Below the pieces are notes generated by a model. The model saw only the letters and a list, made by a program, of their open reading frames with translations. It made no database searches and was not told the origin of the DNA. Source: Arthrobacter sp. DNA4 (GTDB taxonomy: Bacteria; Actinomycetota; Actinomycetes; Actinomycetales; Micrococcaceae). From it: DNA of 64,000 nt. How positions within the stretch are numbered: the stretch's first letter is position 1; each line of letters opens with the position of its first letter. Shown here one piece after another: positions 54,845 to 63,090 of the stretch. The stretch is taken from positions 868,001-932,000 of the forward strand of contig NZ_CP101466.1 of NCBI RefSeq assembly GCF_024362385.1, written 5' to 3'. The position numbers and the translations under genes are program-made.

Positions 54845-55843
54845 ATGCCGTACACCGCTGAAAACTGGCCCATCGCCGCCGCCCTGCTGCAGTTCCCCGG
54901 AACCAGGCCGGACGGAACCGCCGTCCAGGACGCCCCTGCCAGCGACTGGCAGCAGGTCTTCGAAGAAGTGGCCGACGCCGGTTTCACCAATGCCGACCTC
55001 ACCGACAGCTGGGTCCGTCCCGGCGATCTTTCCAGTGCCCGGCTGGACGACCTGAAAGCCGCCGCCACGGCCGCCGGCCTTGGACTTCCCTCCATCTCCG
55101 CCATCCGCCGCAGCGTGATCGAGGAAGGCAACTGGGAAGACAACCTGGCCTACACCCACCGAACCCTCGAGGCCGCAGCACACCTTGGCTGCGAGGTTGT
55201 CTCGATCGGGCTCCACCAGGCCATTACCCCCGAGCAGCGGAAGCAGCTGTGGTTCTGGACCGTGGAGGGCCACAAGGACCCGGTGGGGGACAAGGAAAGC
55301 TGGAACAACGCCGTCACCCGCATCCGCGAAGTGGGCAAGCACGCCGCCGAACTTGGCCTCCTGGTGTCCCTGGAGATGTACGAGGACACCTACCTGGGCA
55401 CCGGAGATTCCTCCGTGCAGCTGGTCCAGGACATCGACCTGCCCAACGTGGGGCTGAACCCGGACCTGGGCAACCTGATCCGGCTGCACCGCCCCATCGA
55501 GGACTGGCGCGAACTGGTGCACAAGACCCTGCCGTACTCCAACTACTGGCACGTCAAGAACTACATCCGCGATGAAAACCAGGCCCGGAACCAGTACGTC
55601 GCCATGCCGGCCCCCATGGAATCAGGCCTTATCAGCTACCGCGAGGCCTTCCAGTTCGCCATCTCCGTCGGCTTCCAGGGCGTCATCTGCACGGAGCACT
55701 ACGGTGGCGACGGCCTGAGCGTCACCGCCGCCAACCAGGACTACCTGCGCCGCCAGGTCCTCCCCAAGCGCGACGGCTACGCCCTGGGCACCAGCCTGGT
55801 GGCCCAGGGCCGGCAAACTCCGGCGGCAGTCCCCGCACGTTAG
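54845..55843 (+). CDS. sugar phosphate isomerase/epimerase family protein (TIM barrel)
   Basis: 332 residues from ATG 54845 (TTGGAGTGAC upstream). Xylose-isomerase-like AP endonuclease 2 fold. Likely metal ligands: Glu in LVSLEMYEDTYLG near residue 180, Asp in VGLNPDLGNLIRLH near 207, His in YWHVKNY near 235, and Glu in GVICTEHYGGDG near 285. First gene of the catabolic operon. Probably interconverts a ketose/aldose or epimerises an intermediate. It is not one of the enzymes in the described erythritol or threitol routes, so its substrate is open. Confidence 0.8.
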   Translation: MPYTAENWPIAAALLQFPGTRPDGTAVQDAPASDWQQVFEEVADAGFTNADLTDSWVRPGDLSSARLDDLKAAATAAGLGLPSISAIRRSVIEEGNWEDNLAYTHRTLEAAAHLGCEVVSIGLHQAITPEQRKQLWFWTVEGHKDPVGDKESWNNAVTRIREVGKHAAELGLLVSLEMYEDTYLGTGDSSVQLVQDIDLPNVGLNPDLGNLIRLHRPIEDWRELVHKTLPYSNYWHVKNYIRDENQARNQYVAMPAPMESGLISYREAFQFAISVGFQGVICTEHYGGDGLSVTAANQDYLRRQVLPKRDGYALGTSLVAQGRQTPAAVPAR

Positions 55844-55886
55844 CCGTCAGGCATCCCAACCGAGACAACCGGTTCAACGAGGAATC

Positions 55887-57608
55887 ATGACAAAGATATT
55901 TGACGATCCAGCGCAGTTCGCAGACGACGCCCTCGACGGCTTCGTGGCCGCCAACCGCCAGTATGTTGCGCGCGTTGACGGCGGCGTTGTCCGCTCCACC
56001 GAGTCACCCGCCGGCCAGGTGGCACTGGTCATCGGCGGGGGCTCCGGCCACTACCCGGCCTTCGCCGGCCTGGTGGGTGCCGGGCTGGCGGCAGGAAGCG
56101 CCTGCGGCAACATGTTTGCTTCCCCCTCAGCGGGACAGGTGTACCGCGTGGCCAAGGCATCCCAGACCGGCGGGGGAGTCCTGCTCAGCTACGGAAACTA
56201 CGCCGGCGACGTCCTCCACTTCGGCCAGGCCCAGGACAAACTGAACGCCGAAGGCATCGAAACCCGGACCGTCCTGGTCACCGACGACATCGCCAGCGCT
56301 CCGCTGGAGGAAATCGCCAAGCGCCGCGGCATCGCCGGGGACCTGACAGTCTTCAAGGTGGCCGTCGCGGCAGCGGAAGCCGGCTTGGACCTGGACGAGG
56401 TGGAGCGCCTCGCCATCAAAGCCAACCACCACACCCGCTCGCTCGGCGTTGCCTTTGCCGGCTGCACCCTTCCCGGAGCAGCCGAACCTCTGTTCACCGT
56501 GCCCGACGGCATGATGTCCGTGGGGCTCGGCATCCACGGTGAACCGGGCATCTCCGAGCAGCCCCTGCCCACCGCCGGCGAGCTCGCCCGGCTCCTGGTG
56601 GACGGCTTGCTCAAGGACAAGCCGGACGCCGCGGGCACCAGGGTGGTGCCGATCCTGAACGGCCTGGGAACGGTCAAGTACGACGAACTCTTCCTGCTGT
56701 TCGGCAAGATCGAAGCGCTGCTGACCGGGGCCGGACTGGAGATCGTGGAGCCGGAGTGCGGTGAACTGGTGACCAGCCTGGACATGTCCGGACTGTCCCT
56801 GACGCTGTTCTGGCTGGACGGGGAACTGGAAAAGTTGTGGGCAGCGCCGGCCGACACGCCCGCCTTCCGCAAAGGCAACCTGGCCCCGCGCCGTGCCCGG
56901 TCCGTGGAGTCCCTCGCCGAGGCGGGAACGGCGCCGGCGCTGGCCGCCACCCCGGCGTCGACTGCCCTGGCCGCCACGGCGGTGGGCGCGCTGAAGGAAG
57001 CCCGGTCCGTCGTCGTCGAACATGAGGACGCGCTTGGGAAACTGGACGCCATCGCCGGGGACGGCGACCACGGCATTGGCATGCGCCGCGGCGTTGATGC
57101 CGCTGTTGCCGCCGCCGAGAAGTCCCACGCGTCCGGCGCGGGGCTTGAGGAACTCCTCACGGCGGCGGGGGAGCAGTGGGCCGAACGTGCCGGCGGCACC
57201 TCCGGGGCCCTGTGGGGCGCTGCCGTCACTGCTGTCGGCAGGACCCTTGGCAGCAAGGACTCCTACACCGCGGCCGACGCAGCCGCCGCCGTCAACGCCC
57301 TCCGCGACGCCATCATTACCCTGGGCAAGGCGGAAGCGGGGGACAAGACCATGGTGGACGCTCTGCTTCCGTTCGCCGAGACCTTCAACCGCGCGATAGA
57401 CGACGGCGGCAGCCTGGCCGGGAGCCTCCGTGCGGCAGCGGAGGCGGCAGCAAAAGCCGCTGACGAGACCGCCGGGCTCAGCCCGAAGAAGGGCCGCGCC
57501 CGTCCCCTGGCCGAAAAGAGCCTTGGCCACCCCGACCCCGGTGCTGTGTCCTTCGGCCTCATCGCCCGCAGGCTGGCCGACTACGCCGCCACCATCGAAA
57601 GCCACTAA
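55887..57608 (+). CDS. dihydroxyacetone-kinase family kinase, DhaK-DhaL fusion (candidate erythrulose kinase)
   Basis: 573 residues, ACGAGGA before the ATG. ATP-dependent single-chain form. The DhaK domain (about 1-330) has IGGGSGHYPAFAGLVG, GNYAGDVLHF and the His that binds the ketone covalently in GLGIHGEPGISE near 218. The DhaL domain (about 365-570) has the Mg-ATP Asp cluster DGDHGIGMRRG near 393 and AGGTSGALWG. Orthologous kinases in mycobacteria phosphorylate D- or L-erythrulose. The adjacent RpiB- and TIM-type isomerases make erythrulose a better guess than dihydroxyacetone. Stereochemistry cannot be read from sequence. Confidence 0.85.
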   Translation: MTKIFDDPAQFADDALDGFVAANRQYVARVDGGVVRSTESPAGQVALVIGGGSGHYPAFAGLVGAGLAAGSACGNMFASPSAGQVYRVAKASQTGGGVLLSYGNYAGDVLHFGQAQDKLNAEGIETRTVLVTDDIASAPLEEIAKRRGIAGDLTVFKVAVAAAEAGLDLDEVERLAIKANHHTRSLGVAFAGCTLPGAAEPLFTVPDGMMSVGLGIHGEPGISEQPLPTAGELARLLVDGLLKDKPDAAGTRVVPILNGLGTVKYDELFLLFGKIEALLTGAGLEIVEPECGELVTSLDMSGLSLTLFWLDGELEKLWAAPADTPAFRKGNLAPRRARSVESLAEAGTAPALAATPASTALAATAVGALKEARSVVVEHEDALGKLDAIAGDGDHGIGMRRGVDAAVAAAEKSHASGAGLEELLTAAGEQWAERAGGTSGALWGAAVTAVGRTLGSKDSYTAADAAAAVNALRDAIITLGKAEAGDKTMVDALLPFAETFNRAIDDGGSLAGSLRAAAEAAAKAADETAGLSPKKGRARPLAEKSLGHPDPGAVSFGLIARRLADYAATIESH

Positions 57609-57620
57609 AGGAGAACCCTT

Positions 57621-58115
57621 ATGACTGAGCAATCCCAGCCGGGCTGGCGCATCGTCGTCGGCAATGACGAAGCCGGCGTCGAATACAAGAACGCCCTGCG
57701 CGAACTGCTGGAGGCGGACCCCCGCGTCGCCTCGGTGGAGGACGTGGGAGTCGGCGCCGACGACACCACCGCCTACCCCCACCTGGCCGTCGCCGCCGCC
57801 CGCAAAGTGGCCGCCGGTGAAGCGGACCGCGCCCTCCTGATCTGCGGAACCGGCCTGGGCGTCGCCATCTCCGCCAACAAGGTACCGGGCATCCGGGCCG
57901 TCACCGCGCACGACAGCTACTCCGTGGAACGCTCCGTGCTGTCCAACAACGCCCAGGTCCTGACCATGGGCCAGCGCGTCATCGGCCTGGAACTGGCCAA
58001 GAAGCTGGTGGGCGAGTGGCTCAACTACCGCTTCGATGAAAACTCCGCATCCGCGGCCAAAGTAGACGCCATCTGCTCCTATGAGGGCGCGTCGGAAGGA
58101 CTTGAAACCACATGA
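57621..58115 (+). CDS. RpiB/LacAB family sugar-phosphate isomerase (candidate D-erythrulose 4-phosphate isomerase)
   Basis: 164 residues, AAAGGAGAACCCTT before ATG. The active-site Cys is in [20 protein letters not shown] near residue 74, the catalytic His in [20 protein letters not shown], and [15 protein letters not shown] closes the domain. In erythritol and threitol pathways an RpiB homologue converts D-erythrulose 4-phosphate to D-erythrose 4-phosphate. The position next to the DhaK-type kinase supports that role over ribose 5-phosphate isomerase. Its stop overlaps the next start by 4 bases. Confidence 0.85.
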   Translation: MTEQSQPGWRIVVGNDEAGVEYKNALRELLEADPRVASVEDVGVGADDTTAYPHLAVAAARKVAAGEADRALLICGTGLGVAISANKVPGIRAVTAHDSYSVERSVLSNNAQVLTMGQRVIGLELAKKLVGEWLNYRFDENSASAAKVDAICSYEGASEGLETT

Positions 58116-59065
58116 GCACCCGTAACATCGCCGTCGTCGGCTCAGGCTACATGGGCGGCGGAATCGCCCAGGTCCTGGCACTTGCCGGAGCCCGCGTGGC
58201 CTTGGCGGACGTCTCCGCCGAAATCGCCCAAAGCAACTACGAACGGCTCCTGAAGGAATCCGACGAGTTTGTGGCAGCAGGCCTCTTCCCGGCCAACGCC
58301 ACGGACCTGCTCAAGGAAAACCTGTGGGCAGCCAAGGACATCGAAGAAGCGGTAGCGGACGCCGAATACATCGAGGAGGCCGTGCCGGAAGTCCTCGAGA
58401 TCAAGCACGCCACCCTCGGCCGGATCAGTGCCGCCGCCCGGCCCGATGCCATCATCGGCTCCAACACCTCCACCATCTCCATCGCCAAGCTCGCCGAAGT
58501 GGTGGACAACCCGGAGCGCTTCCTGGGCGTCCACTTCTCCAACCCGGCACCCTTCATTCCCGGCGTGGAAGTCATCCCGCACGAGGGGACCTCCGAGGCA
58601 ACCGTCCAGGCCGCCCGCACCATCGTGGGGGAGACCGGCAAGGAAACCGCCACCGTCAAGGACGTCACCGGCTTCGTGCTGAACCGGCTCCAGTACGCCC
58701 TCTTCCACGAAGCCGCCCAGGTGGTGGAGGAAGGCATCGCCACCGCCGAGGACGTGGACACCCTGGTCCGCACCACCTTCGGCTTCCGCCTGCCGTTCTT
58801 CGGCCCCTTCGCCATCGCCGACATGGCAGGCCTGGACGTCTACGCCTTCTGCTACAAGTCGCTGCAGACCGGCTTCCCGGAGCGGTTCGCCACCCCGCAG
58901 ATCCTGCAGGAAAAGGTCGACGCCGGCCAGCTGGGCACCAAGACCGGCTCCGGCTTCCTTGATGTCCCGGCAGAGCGCACGGCAGCCCTGGTTGCCTACC
59001 GGAACAAGGCCTACGTCGCCATGCAGAAGCTCATCGAGGACTTGGGCCCGGCCCCGCTGTCCTAG
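58112..59065 (+). CDS. 3-hydroxyacyl-CoA dehydrogenase-family enzyme of unknown substrate
   Basis: 317 residues. NAD-binding [16 protein letters not shown] at the N-terminus, catalytic His in [19 protein letters not shown] near 145, and C-terminal dimer domain [20 protein letters not shown] near 190. Length fits the HBDH/L-gulonate dehydrogenase-like branch rather than the large FadB type. No CoA-pathway genes are nearby, so it may oxidise a short polyol, hydroxy acid or phosphorylated intermediate. Its translational coupling to the RpiB gene ties it to sugar catabolism. Confidence 0.78.
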   Translation: MSTRNIAVVGSGYMGGGIAQVLALAGARVALADVSAEIAQSNYERLLKESDEFVAAGLFPANATDLLKENLWAAKDIEEAVADAEYIEEAVPEVLEIKHATLGRISAAARPDAIIGSNTSTISIAKLAEVVDNPERFLGVHFSNPAPFIPGVEVIPHEGTSEATVQAARTIVGETGKETATVKDVTGFVLNRLQYALFHEAAQVVEEGIATAEDVDTLVRTTFGFRLPFFGPFAIADMAGLDVYAFCYKSLQTGFPERFATPQILQEKVDAGQLGTKTGSGFLDVPAERTAALVAYRNKAYVAMQKLIEDLGPAPLS

Positions 59066-59097
59066 CCCTGCTTTCCCTCAACCGGAAGGAACATTCC

Positions 59098-59865
59098 ATG
59101 ACAGTTTTCCCCGCAGAGCGCACGGTGATCGTCACCGGTGCAGTCTCTGAGCGCGGCATCGGCCGCGCCACAGCGGAGTACCTTGCCGAGCGCGGCTGGA
59201 ACATCGGCGTGATCGACCTTGACGATGCCGCCAGCAAGGACCTGGCCAAGGAACTGGCCGAAAAGCATGGCGTCAAAGCCCACGGCGCCGGTGCCAACAT
59301 CGGCGACGAAGCCTCGGTGCGTGCCGCCATCGACGAGATCGAAGCCGAGCTTCCCCAACTGGTGGCACTGGCAAACATCGCGGGCGTCAGCTCCCCGGTT
59401 CCTTACCTGGAGCTCGACAGCGCCGAGTGGGACCGCGTGGTGAACATCAACATGAACGGCGTCCACTACGCCACCCGCCGGGCGGCCGAATCGATGGCCA
59501 GGAACCGGGTGGGTCGGATCGTCAACATCTCCTCCGTCTCCGCGCAGCGCGGCGGCGGAACCTTCAGCAAGACCCCGTACTCCGTGGCGAAGGCCGGCGT
59601 CATCGGCCTGACCCGCGCCACCGCCCGCGAACTGGGCGAGTACGACATCACGGTCAATGCCATCTCACCCGGTCCGATCGACACCGACATCATGGGCGGC
59701 ACCCTCAGCGAGGAACGCAAGGATGAACTCGTGAAGGACCTGGTGGTGAACCGGGTGGGCACCACCCGCGACATCGCGGCGGCCATTTCCTTCCTCATCG
59801 GCGAGGACGCCGGCTACATTTCCGGCCAGACGCTGAACGTCGACGGCGGCCTGTACATGCACTGA
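59098..59865 (+). CDS. SDR-family dehydrogenase (copy 2 of the locus)
   Basis: 255 residues, GGAAGGAAC before ATG. Same architecture as the SDR at 53127: TGAVSERGIGRATA, ANIAGVSSPVPY, NISSVSAQRGGGTFS, catalytic TPYSVAKAG near 160, SPGPIDTDIMGG. Divergence is concentrated outside the active site. Candidate polyol dehydrogenase oxidising erythritol or threitol to erythrulose (inference from neighbours). A GC hairpin follows before the MFS gene. Confidence 0.9.
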   Translation: MTVFPAERTVIVTGAVSERGIGRATAEYLAERGWNIGVIDLDDAASKDLAKELAEKHGVKAHGAGANIGDEASVRAAIDEIEAELPQLVALANIAGVSSPVPYLELDSAEWDRVVNINMNGVHYATRRAAESMARNRVGRIVNISSVSAQRGGGTFSKTPYSVAKAGVIGLTRATARELGEYDITVNAISPGPIDTDIMGGTLSEERKDELVKDLVVNRVGTTRDIAAAISFLIGEDAGYISGQTLNVDGGLYMH

Positions 59866-59890
59866 CGGCATCCGCACCGGATGCCACAAG

Positions 59891-59915
59891 CCCCGCAGGC
59901 CGCCGGCCTGCGGGG
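59891..59915 (+). terminator. intercistronic hairpin between SDR 2 and MFS 2
   Basis: Perfect 11-bp stem CCCCGCAGGCC / GGCCTGCGGGG, 3-base loop, no T-run. It may lower or stabilise downstream expression rather than fully terminate. Confidence 0.5.
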
Positions 59916-59948
59916 AACCACCAACGTCACCACTCGAAGGAGAGTGTT

Positions 59949-60035
59949 GTGTCAGAAACCACCGCAACATCCAAGGAACTCCTGGCCCGTCCGGTCCTGA
60001 AGTCCGCGATTTCCAAGGCGGCCCGCTACCATGCC
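59949..60035 (+). other. N-terminal segment of MFS 2 in a different frame
   Basis: GTG 59949 has a strong Shine-Dalgarno (GAAGGAGAG) and encodes SETTATSKELLARPVLKSAI followed by SKAAR, the expected start of an ACS-family transporter. The reading then breaks: CGC TAC CAT GCC instead of CGC TAC ATG CCG. One extra C near 60028-60030 explains it. Confidence 0.75.
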
Positions 60036-61293
60036 GATGCTGGTCATCCTCTACGTCGTTTCGTTCCTGGACCGCACCAACGTCGGCTTTGCCGAGGCGG
60101 CCCTGGGGGCGGACAAGGGGGTGTCCGCGGCGGCCTTCGCCCTCGGCGCCGGCATCTTCTTCATTGGCTACGCCATCTTCGAGATCCCCAGCAACCTGCT
60201 GCTCAAGAAGGTGGGTGCCAAGATCTGGCTGGCCCGCATTGCCATCACCTGGGGCATCGTTTCCGCGTGCTTCGCGTTCGTGCAGGGCGAGACCTCGTTC
60301 GTGATCCTGCGTTTCCTCCTCGGCGTCACCGAGGCCGGCCTGTTCCCCGGCGTCATCATGTACCTTGCCGAATGGTTCCCCAACAAGGTGCGGGTCCAGA
60401 TGTTCGCCATCTTCTACCTGGCCCAGCCGTTCTCCCAGATGATCGGCAACCCGCTGTCCGGCTGGCTGATCAACATTGGCGACCAGGTGCCGGGCCTGCG
60501 CGGCTGGCAGGTCATGTTCTTCGTCGAAGGCCTGCTCGCCGTCCTGGCAGGCATCGCGGCCTTCTTCTTCCTGATCAACGGCCCGGAGAAGGCCAAATTC
60601 CTCAGCGGGGAGGAGAAGTACGCGCTGAAGGAGGTCATGGCACTTGAAGACAACATCAAGGACGAGACGGGGCCCCGCGGTATCCTCGCCGCCATGCGCA
60701 ACGGCCGCGTCTGGTACTTCACCGTCATCTACTTCTGCCTGCAGATCGCTGTCTACGGTGTGACGTTCTTCCTGCCGCAGCAGGTGTCCTCCCTGACCGG
60801 GCAGAAAGTGGGGCTCGCCGTCGGCCTGCTCATCGCGGTGCCGTGGTTCTTCGGTATCTTCTCCTGCTACTTCATCGGCAAGGCTGCAAACACCGTGGCC
60901 AAGCGCCGCAAGTTCGGCACCATCCTGTTCATCTCCACCGGCCTGTGCATCTTCGGCTCGGCATGGGCGGGAACCAACCACCAGCCGGTCCTGGGCATGA
61001 TCTTCATAACCCTGGCAGTCTGCAGCTTCCTGGCAGTGGGCCCCGTGGTGTGGTCATATCCCACCGCGTTCCTCGCCGGTTCCGCTGCCGCGGCAGGCAT
61101 TGGACTGATCAACTCGCTGGGCAACCTGGGCGGCTTCGTGGCGCCCATCCTGCGAACCGCAGTCAACGAAGCCACGCAGTCGCCCACGGGGTCCATGGGC
61201 GTCTATGCCCTGGGCGTCCTGCCGTTCGTGGCGGCAGCGATGATGTTCGCCACCAGGCGGTTCAAGAACAAGGCCGACGACCTGCTCGACTGA
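60031..61293 (+). CDS. MFS transporter, ACS family (copy 2), apparently frameshifted at its start
   Basis: 420 residues in this frame, from MPMLVILYVVSFLDRTNVGFAEAAL. Twelve helices as in the paralogue at 51768; IFFIGYAIFEIPSNLLLKK and LRFLLGVTEAGLFPGVI are matching blocks. ATG 60031 has no Shine-Dalgarno. The paralogue has about 25 residues before this point, which here lie in another frame (59949-60035). It is therefore a +1 frameshift: a sequencing indel, a recent mutation, or recoding. If real and uncorrected, only a protein lacking its N-terminus could be made. Confidence 0.85.
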   Translation: MPMLVILYVVSFLDRTNVGFAEAALGADKGVSAAAFALGAGIFFIGYAIFEIPSNLLLKKVGAKIWLARIAITWGIVSACFAFVQGETSFVILRFLLGVTEAGLFPGVIMYLAEWFPNKVRVQMFAIFYLAQPFSQMIGNPLSGWLINIGDQVPGLRGWQVMFFVEGLLAVLAGIAAFFFLINGPEKAKFLSGEEKYALKEVMALEDNIKDETGPRGILAAMRNGRVWYFTVIYFCLQIAVYGVTFFLPQQVSSLTGQKVGLAVGLLIAVPWFFGIFSCYFIGKAANTVAKRRKFGTILFISTGLCIFGSAWAGTNHQPVLGMIFITLAVCSFLAVGPVVWSYPTAFLAGSAAAAGIGLINSLGNLGGFVAPILRTAVNEATQSPTGSMGVYALGVLPFVAAAMMFATRRFKNKADDLLD

Positions 61294-61323
61294 GCACACC
61301 ACCACCATCCACGCAAGGAAACC

Positions 61324-62142
61324 ATGAGCACCTCCGGCAGCAGCACAGGCAAGGGCCCCCTCTACATCGGTGTCAGCACCAAGATGTACCTGGGCTACCA
61401 GGCAAGCCTGCGCTGGCTGTCGGAGGTGCGTTCCATCGTCGATGACAGGCCCGGACTGGGCAAGGCTTCCGCCACGGAGTCCCCGGTCCGGGTCTTCGTC
61501 ATCCCGTCCTTCCCTGTCCTGGAGCCCGCCGCGCGGATCCTGGCAGGTTCGCCCGTACTCCTCGGCGCACAGAACTGCGCCTGGGACGACGGGCCGCTGA
61601 CCGGCGAAGTCAGCCCCGGCATGCTGGCCGAACTCGGCGTCTCACTCGTCGAGATCGGCCATGCCGAGCGCCGCCGGCTGTTTGGCGAGGACGACGCCGT
61701 GGTGGCTCGCAAGGTGCGTGCCGCCGTCGGCCATTTCCTCACCCCGCTGCTCTGCATCGGCGAGCCGGACAGGCTCGACGCCGGAGCTGCCGCCGCCTTT
61801 TGCGTGGAGCAGGTCCGCGCCGCCACGGACGGTGACCCGGCCCTGCTGAACCGCCTGGTCCTGGCCTACGAGCCTGTCTGGGCCATCGGTGCGCAGGAGC
61901 CCGCCCCACCGCACCACGTCAACGCCGTCCTGGCGCAGATCCGCGCAACGCTTGGCCCTGCCTGCCCGCTGATCTACGGCGGCAGCGCCGGGCCCGGACT
62001 GCTTCCCCGCCTGCCCGCCGCGGACGGACTCTTCCTGGGCCGCTTCGCCCACGATGCCGCCAACCTTGGCCGCGTGCTGGACGAAGCCCTCCTCCTGCGT
62101 CAGACCGACGCGCCCGCCAACAGCTCGTCCAGCCGCTCATAG
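61324..62142 (+). CDS. divergent triosephosphate-isomerase family enzyme (candidate L-erythrulose 1-phosphate isomerase)
   Basis: 272 residues, GCAAGGAAACC before ATG. TIM fold with catalytic Lys in GVSTKMYLG near residue 19 (housekeeping TIM has N-W-K-M), His in EIGHAERRRLFG near 114 (normally GHSERR), Glu in LAYEPVWAIGAQEP near 184 and phosphate loop YGGSAGPGL near 218. These changes and the catabolic context match the EryH/LerI group rather than glycolytic TpiA. Its 3' end overlaps the convergent SRPBCC gene by 43 bases. Confidence 0.85.
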   Translation: MSTSGSSTGKGPLYIGVSTKMYLGYQASLRWLSEVRSIVDDRPGLGKASATESPVRVFVIPSFPVLEPAARILAGSPVLLGAQNCAWDDGPLTGEVSPGMLAELGVSLVEIGHAERRRLFGEDDAVVARKVRAAVGHFLTPLLCIGEPDRLDAGAAAAFCVEQVRAATDGDPALLNRLVLAYEPVWAIGAQEPAPPHHVNAVLAQIRATLGPACPLIYGGSAGPGLLPRLPAADGLFLGRFAHDAANLGRVLDEALLLRQTDAPANSSSSRS

Positions 62143-62582
62143 CCTTCGGACATGCCGCCCTCCATGCCTGAGTGCAGCGTGCCGTCCCGGGCCTCCATGC
62201 TTTGGTACATGGCGTGGCCCCGCAGCCTGCACCGGCCGCCGTCCAGCGCCTCGAACGTCATGGACTCCAGGCTGACCGAGTCCGGATAACCGCCGAACTC
62301 GAACGTCTGCAGGGCGAACTCGTCCTCGCGCACCGTGTGGAAGATGCCACGGAACTCGTACGGCACCCCCTCCGGACCCGTATGGATGTACCGGTAGCTC
62401 CCGCCGGTACGGAAGTCGTAGTGGTCCATTTCCATCTTCATGCCCCGCGGACCGAGCCATTGGGCCACCAGTTCCGGGTCCTTGTGGGCCCGGAACACGT
62501 CCGCCACCGGAAAGTCGAACTCCCGCTCAAAGTCGATGTAGGGGAGTCCCTCGGGGGCGGTGATCTTCAGTTGGTTGGTCAT
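62100..62582 (-). CDS. SRPBCC (AHSA1-like) domain protein
   Basis: 160 residues. Start-like fold: YIDFEREFDFPVADVFRAHKDPELVAQWLGP at the N-terminus, GGSYRYIHTGPEGVPYEFRG and RLRGHAMYQSMEARDG. Such proteins bind hydrophobic ligands and are commonly paired with an ArsR regulator, as here (4-base overlap with the upstream gene). The C-terminus overlaps the convergent TIM-family gene. Confidence 0.9.
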   Translation of the reverse strand: MTNQLKITAPEGLPYIDFEREFDFPVADVFRAHKDPELVAQWLGPRGMKMEMDHYDFRTGGSYRYIHTGPEGVPYEFRGIFHTVREDEFALQTFEFGGYPDSVSLESMTFEALDGGRCRLRGHAMYQSMEARDGTLHSGMEGGMSEGYERLDELLAGASV

Positions 62583-62941
62583 TTCCTGTCCTTTGCCTTT
62601 GGCGCCGTTTGCCCGGCGCTGGATTCAAGCACCGCATCGAGGCTGCGGAACTGCCCTTCGCGGACCAGCCTGTACTGGTCGATCCAAGCCGTGAGCGCCT
62701 CCAGCCGTGCGGGGTTCAGGTGAACGGGCCTGCGCTGGGCGTCCCTGCTGCGGGTGACCAATTTCGCCTGCTCGAGTACCTGGATGTGCTTCGAGACTGC
62801 CTGCTTGGAAATCTCGAAGGGCTCGGCCAGCTCGTTAACGGTGGCCGGACCACGGCTTAACCGGGCAATGATGCGTCGACGAACGGGGTCGGCCAGGGCA
62901 AGGAAAGCCACGTCCAAAGCCGAGTCGTCATACGCCACCAT
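62579..62941 (-). CDS. ArsR-family transcriptional regulator
   Basis: 120 residues. Winged helix with ALADPVRRRIIARLSRGPATVN, FEISKQAVSKHIQVLEQAKLV and RRPVHLNPARL. Lacks the metal-binding CxC motif, so belongs to the SRPBCC-linked non-metal group. Translationally coupled to the SRPBCC gene. Confidence 0.92.
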   Translation of the reverse strand: MVAYDDSALDVAFLALADPVRRRIIARLSRGPATVNELAEPFEISKQAVSKHIQVLEQAKLVTRSRDAQRRPVHLNPARLEALTAWIDQYRLVREGQFRSLDAVLESSAGQTAPKAKDRK

Positions 62942-63049
62942 TCCCCCTCCTCTTAATCAAGATAAACGTTTATCAACCTTTCGGTTGATCAATGCTAAGC
63001 CCGCTCTGGTTTCCACCGCAAGAGGGGCCTTGCTTGGCCAAAAATATGT

Positions 63050-63075
63050 TTGTTAGTATGTCAATACAAACTATT
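63050..63075. promoter_or_regulatory. 26-bp shared element, copy 1 (tautomerase promoter)
   Basis: Core AGTATGTCAATACAAACT flanked by TTGTT and ATT. Matches the iolC-promoter element in 23 of 26 positions. Overlaps the likely -10 region (TTGGCC at 63034-63039 as -35). Confidence 0.7.
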
Positions 63076-63090
63076 AGAGGGAGAAGCTTC

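Noticed and set aside
55887..57608. Glycerol-type dihydroxyacetone kinase of a dha operon
   Set aside because: No glycerol dehydrogenase or PTS DhaM nearby; RpiB and TIM neighbours fit tetrulose phosphate better, although activity on dihydroxyacetone is not excluded.
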